Shown here in pieces: positions 39,746 through 40,979 of a stretch of DNA of 40,979 bases; position 1 is the stretch's first letter, and each line of letters starts with the position of its first letter. The stretch covers positions 1 through 40,979 of the forward strand of contig NZ_LQOL01000095.1 of the NCBI RefSeq assembly GCF_002101555.1, given 5' to 3'. This stretch comes from Mycolicibacterium canariasense (lineage in GTDB: Bacteria; Actinomycetota; Actinomycetes; Mycobacteriales; Mycobacteriaceae). The notes beneath the pieces were generated by a model that did not search any database, was not told where the DNA came from, and worked only from the letters and a program-made list of their open reading frames with translations. Both the position numbers and the translations under genes were made by a program.

Positions 39746-40065
39746 CCGTCCGGACACACGACCTAAAGAGCTGGTCGCGATTCTTCCGTCCGATTATTGC
39801 CGGTGAACGTGCTCACGAGTTGCGCCGCAATGACCGCGACTATCGCGTGGGAGACCGAGTACTTCTACGCGAGTACGACCCAAGCTCGCAGACCTACACG
39901 GGATCGTTCTGTGAGGCCGTCGTCACATCCATAACGTCGCGGGATGTTCCTTGCGCAGTTTCGGATCAAGGCCTCAACCCCGACTTCTGCATACTCTCGG
40001 TACGCGTGCTCTCCGTGTCTCCAGACCTTCGCGAAATCTCGGGTTCATTGCATGCCGCAACCTAG
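39742..40065 (+). CDS. DUF3850 (ASCH/PUA-like) domain protein
   Basis: A 107-residue protein with the DUF3850 pattern: HDLKSWSRFFRPIIAGERAHELRRNDRDYRVGDRVLLREYDPSSQTYTG, then a closing LNPDFCILSVRVLSV. DUF3850 belongs to the ASCH/PUA-like barrels, often RNA-associated and frequent in phages and islands. Its ATG overlaps the stop of the 731-residue gene by 4 nt (ATGA), so they are coupled and likely partners. The 138 bp after it, up to the next stop, holds nothing I can assign. Confidence 0.85.
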   Translation: MTVRTHDLKSWSRFFRPIIAGERAHELRRNDRDYRVGDRVLLREYDPSSQTYTGSFCEAVVTSITSRDVPCAVSDQGLNPDFCILSVRVLSVSPDLREISGSLHAAT

Positions 40066-40203
40066 ATACGAGGCCACGATCGGGCCGCCAGTCCGGAAGC
40101 GCGATCGGACGAAGTTTCTTCACGAGGGGGTGCTCGGTTCGGAGCGCCGTGCCGCATTGCTAGCCGGCGTCAGAGGTTGTCTGGCTTCCAAAGAGATCGA
40201 AAG

Positions 40204-40857
40204 TCAGACTGCGTGTCCAGCGGGGTTCACAATGCTGTCGATCAGCTGTTCTCGCCTTGCGCAAATCGCGTCCGCGATGATTCGCAGTGAGCGGAACAGC
40301 CATAGGTCAGCGTCGCTATCCTTGGCGTAATCCGCACTGGCCGTGTGGTTTACGCGCCCATCGTCTTGCAGCTGCTGTACACCGTCGTAGTTGTTTCCGC
40401 TGTGCACTGCGAGCGTCTTGCCGCCCTGGCCTCCGACTACGGAGAAAACCGGCACATCGCTCGGTCCATCCGCAATATAGATCATGTTGCTAATCGGAAC
40501 CCGGCGTTCATCAGGTGCCATGCGGGCATTCACGTTGACATTCTCGAGTTTGTTTATGCCCTTGTTGATTTCGAATACGGCGCGCGTCTTAGTGGTGTTG
40601 TCAATCGTGTAGCCAATCTGTGTTAATGGGCCGTCTGGGTTGAAGCTGGACGGGTCGAGGAGGCCTTCGTTGGCCGTCGGCGGGTCCGGTAGCAACTCGC
40701 ATGCCCAAACGCCATCTAGGTGTTCGAAAATGGGGTTTCCCTCGATCATCTGCCGGAGACCGGTCGAAACCACGTAGTGCTCGACCGAGATCAAGTGCTT
40801 CGCGTATCGCTCGTCCTGTGCAACGAAATCCCTTGTTCGTCTCATGAATTCAGGCAT
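40204..40857 (-). CDS. HAD-family phosphatase, C-terminal part (broken or frameshifted)
   Basis: 217 residues that contain the later HAD motifs: motif II serine/threonine in EHYVVSTGL, a motif III lysine in the TKTRAVFEINKG region, and motif IV YIADGPSDVP. Motif I (DxD) is absent. The frame stays open upstream of the ATG with protein-like sequence (AGLLRELGSQVELAPG) until a TGA at 40909-40911; beyond it a different frame (RANHLYTLICEE) continues to the window edge. The real gene probably starts outside and is frameshifted near 40900-40915, or the start lies in another frame. Base composition is less GC-rich than the left part of the window. Confidence 0.6.
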   Translation of the reverse strand: MPEFMRRTRDFVAQDERYAKHLISVEHYVVSTGLRQMIEGNPIFEHLDGVWACELLPDPPTANEGLLDPSSFNPDGPLTQIGYTIDNTTKTRAVFEINKGINKLENVNVNARMAPDERRVPISNMIYIADGPSDVPVFSVVGGQGGKTLAVHSGNNYDGVQQLQDDGRVNHTASADYAKDSDADLWLFRSLRIIADAICARREQLIDSIVNPAGHAV

Positions 40858-40979
40858 GCCGGGGGCTAACTCAACTTGGGACCCCAGCTCTCGCAGTAAT
40901 CCGGCTCTTCACAGATGAGGGTGTAGAGGTGGTTGGCGCGTCGTTGCCGGGATAGAGGTCGAGGTCTCTCGAAAATGAG

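Noticed and set aside
1..40979. CRISPR array or restriction-modification genes
   Set aside because: No regularly spaced repeats and no Cas, methylase or restriction motifs seen on either strand.

Overview
The window looks like a chromosomal segment of a GC-rich, fast-growing environmental mycobacterium (Mycolicibacterium-like). The basis is a PrpR regulator divergent from prpD-prpB-prpC, a cobalamin-riboswitch-controlled metE, a 13E12-type HNH gene remnant, an Rv3717-like amidase, an Rv0315-like family 16 glycoside hydrolase and several small mycobacterial-type secreted proteins. I worked by reading only; no database search was run.

Left part (1-10.4 kb): a PASTA-like secreted protein, a decayed 13E12 HNH gene, a Tat-exported peptidoglycan amidase, then the propionate module (prpR divergent from prpDBC, with a WhiB-type gene 3 bp behind prpC). 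A strong two-way terminator separates this from metE on the minus strand. The metE leader carries a B12 riboswitch, a terminator-like hairpin and an upstream reading frame that runs into metE.

Middle (10.6-28.4 kb): a complete five-gene peptide/nickel-type ABC importer operon, a secreted M15-like peptidase, an ABC exporter half-transporter, a GH16 glucanase-like protein, a divergent LysR/BASS-transporter pair, two small secreted proteins each closed by a perfect hairpin, a DmpA-type aminopeptidase plus APC permease operon with a divergent TetR gene, an NTF2-like protein, an acidic small protein and a GMC oxidoreductase.

Right part (28.5-35.5 kb): a lipoprotein alpha/beta hydrolase feeding into the GMC gene, a GntR/FCD regulator divergent from an authentic ACC deaminase (acdS), a very large LuxR-type (LAL) regulator and a Fic-domain protein with a C-terminal winged helix. 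One identical 19-bp palindrome sits upstream of both the hydrolase gene and the LAL gene. ACC deaminase makes 2-oxobutyrate, which can become propionyl-CoA, the substrate of the methylcitrate cycle encoded at the left of the same window.

Far right (35.66 kb to the end): the left end of an integrated element. The 3' half of a tRNA-Gly(CCC) gene without its 5' half marks the attachment site. Next to it are remnants of a tyrosine integrase split by an IS3-family insertion, then cargo: a 731-residue FAD/Rossmann plus GAF-like protein translationally coupled to a DUF3850 (ASCH/PUA-like) protein, and a HAD phosphatase reading frame broken before its catalytic motif I. The 731-residue protein with DUF3850 is the best candidate for an undescribed system. 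The geometry predicts an intact tRNA-Gly gene beyond the right edge.
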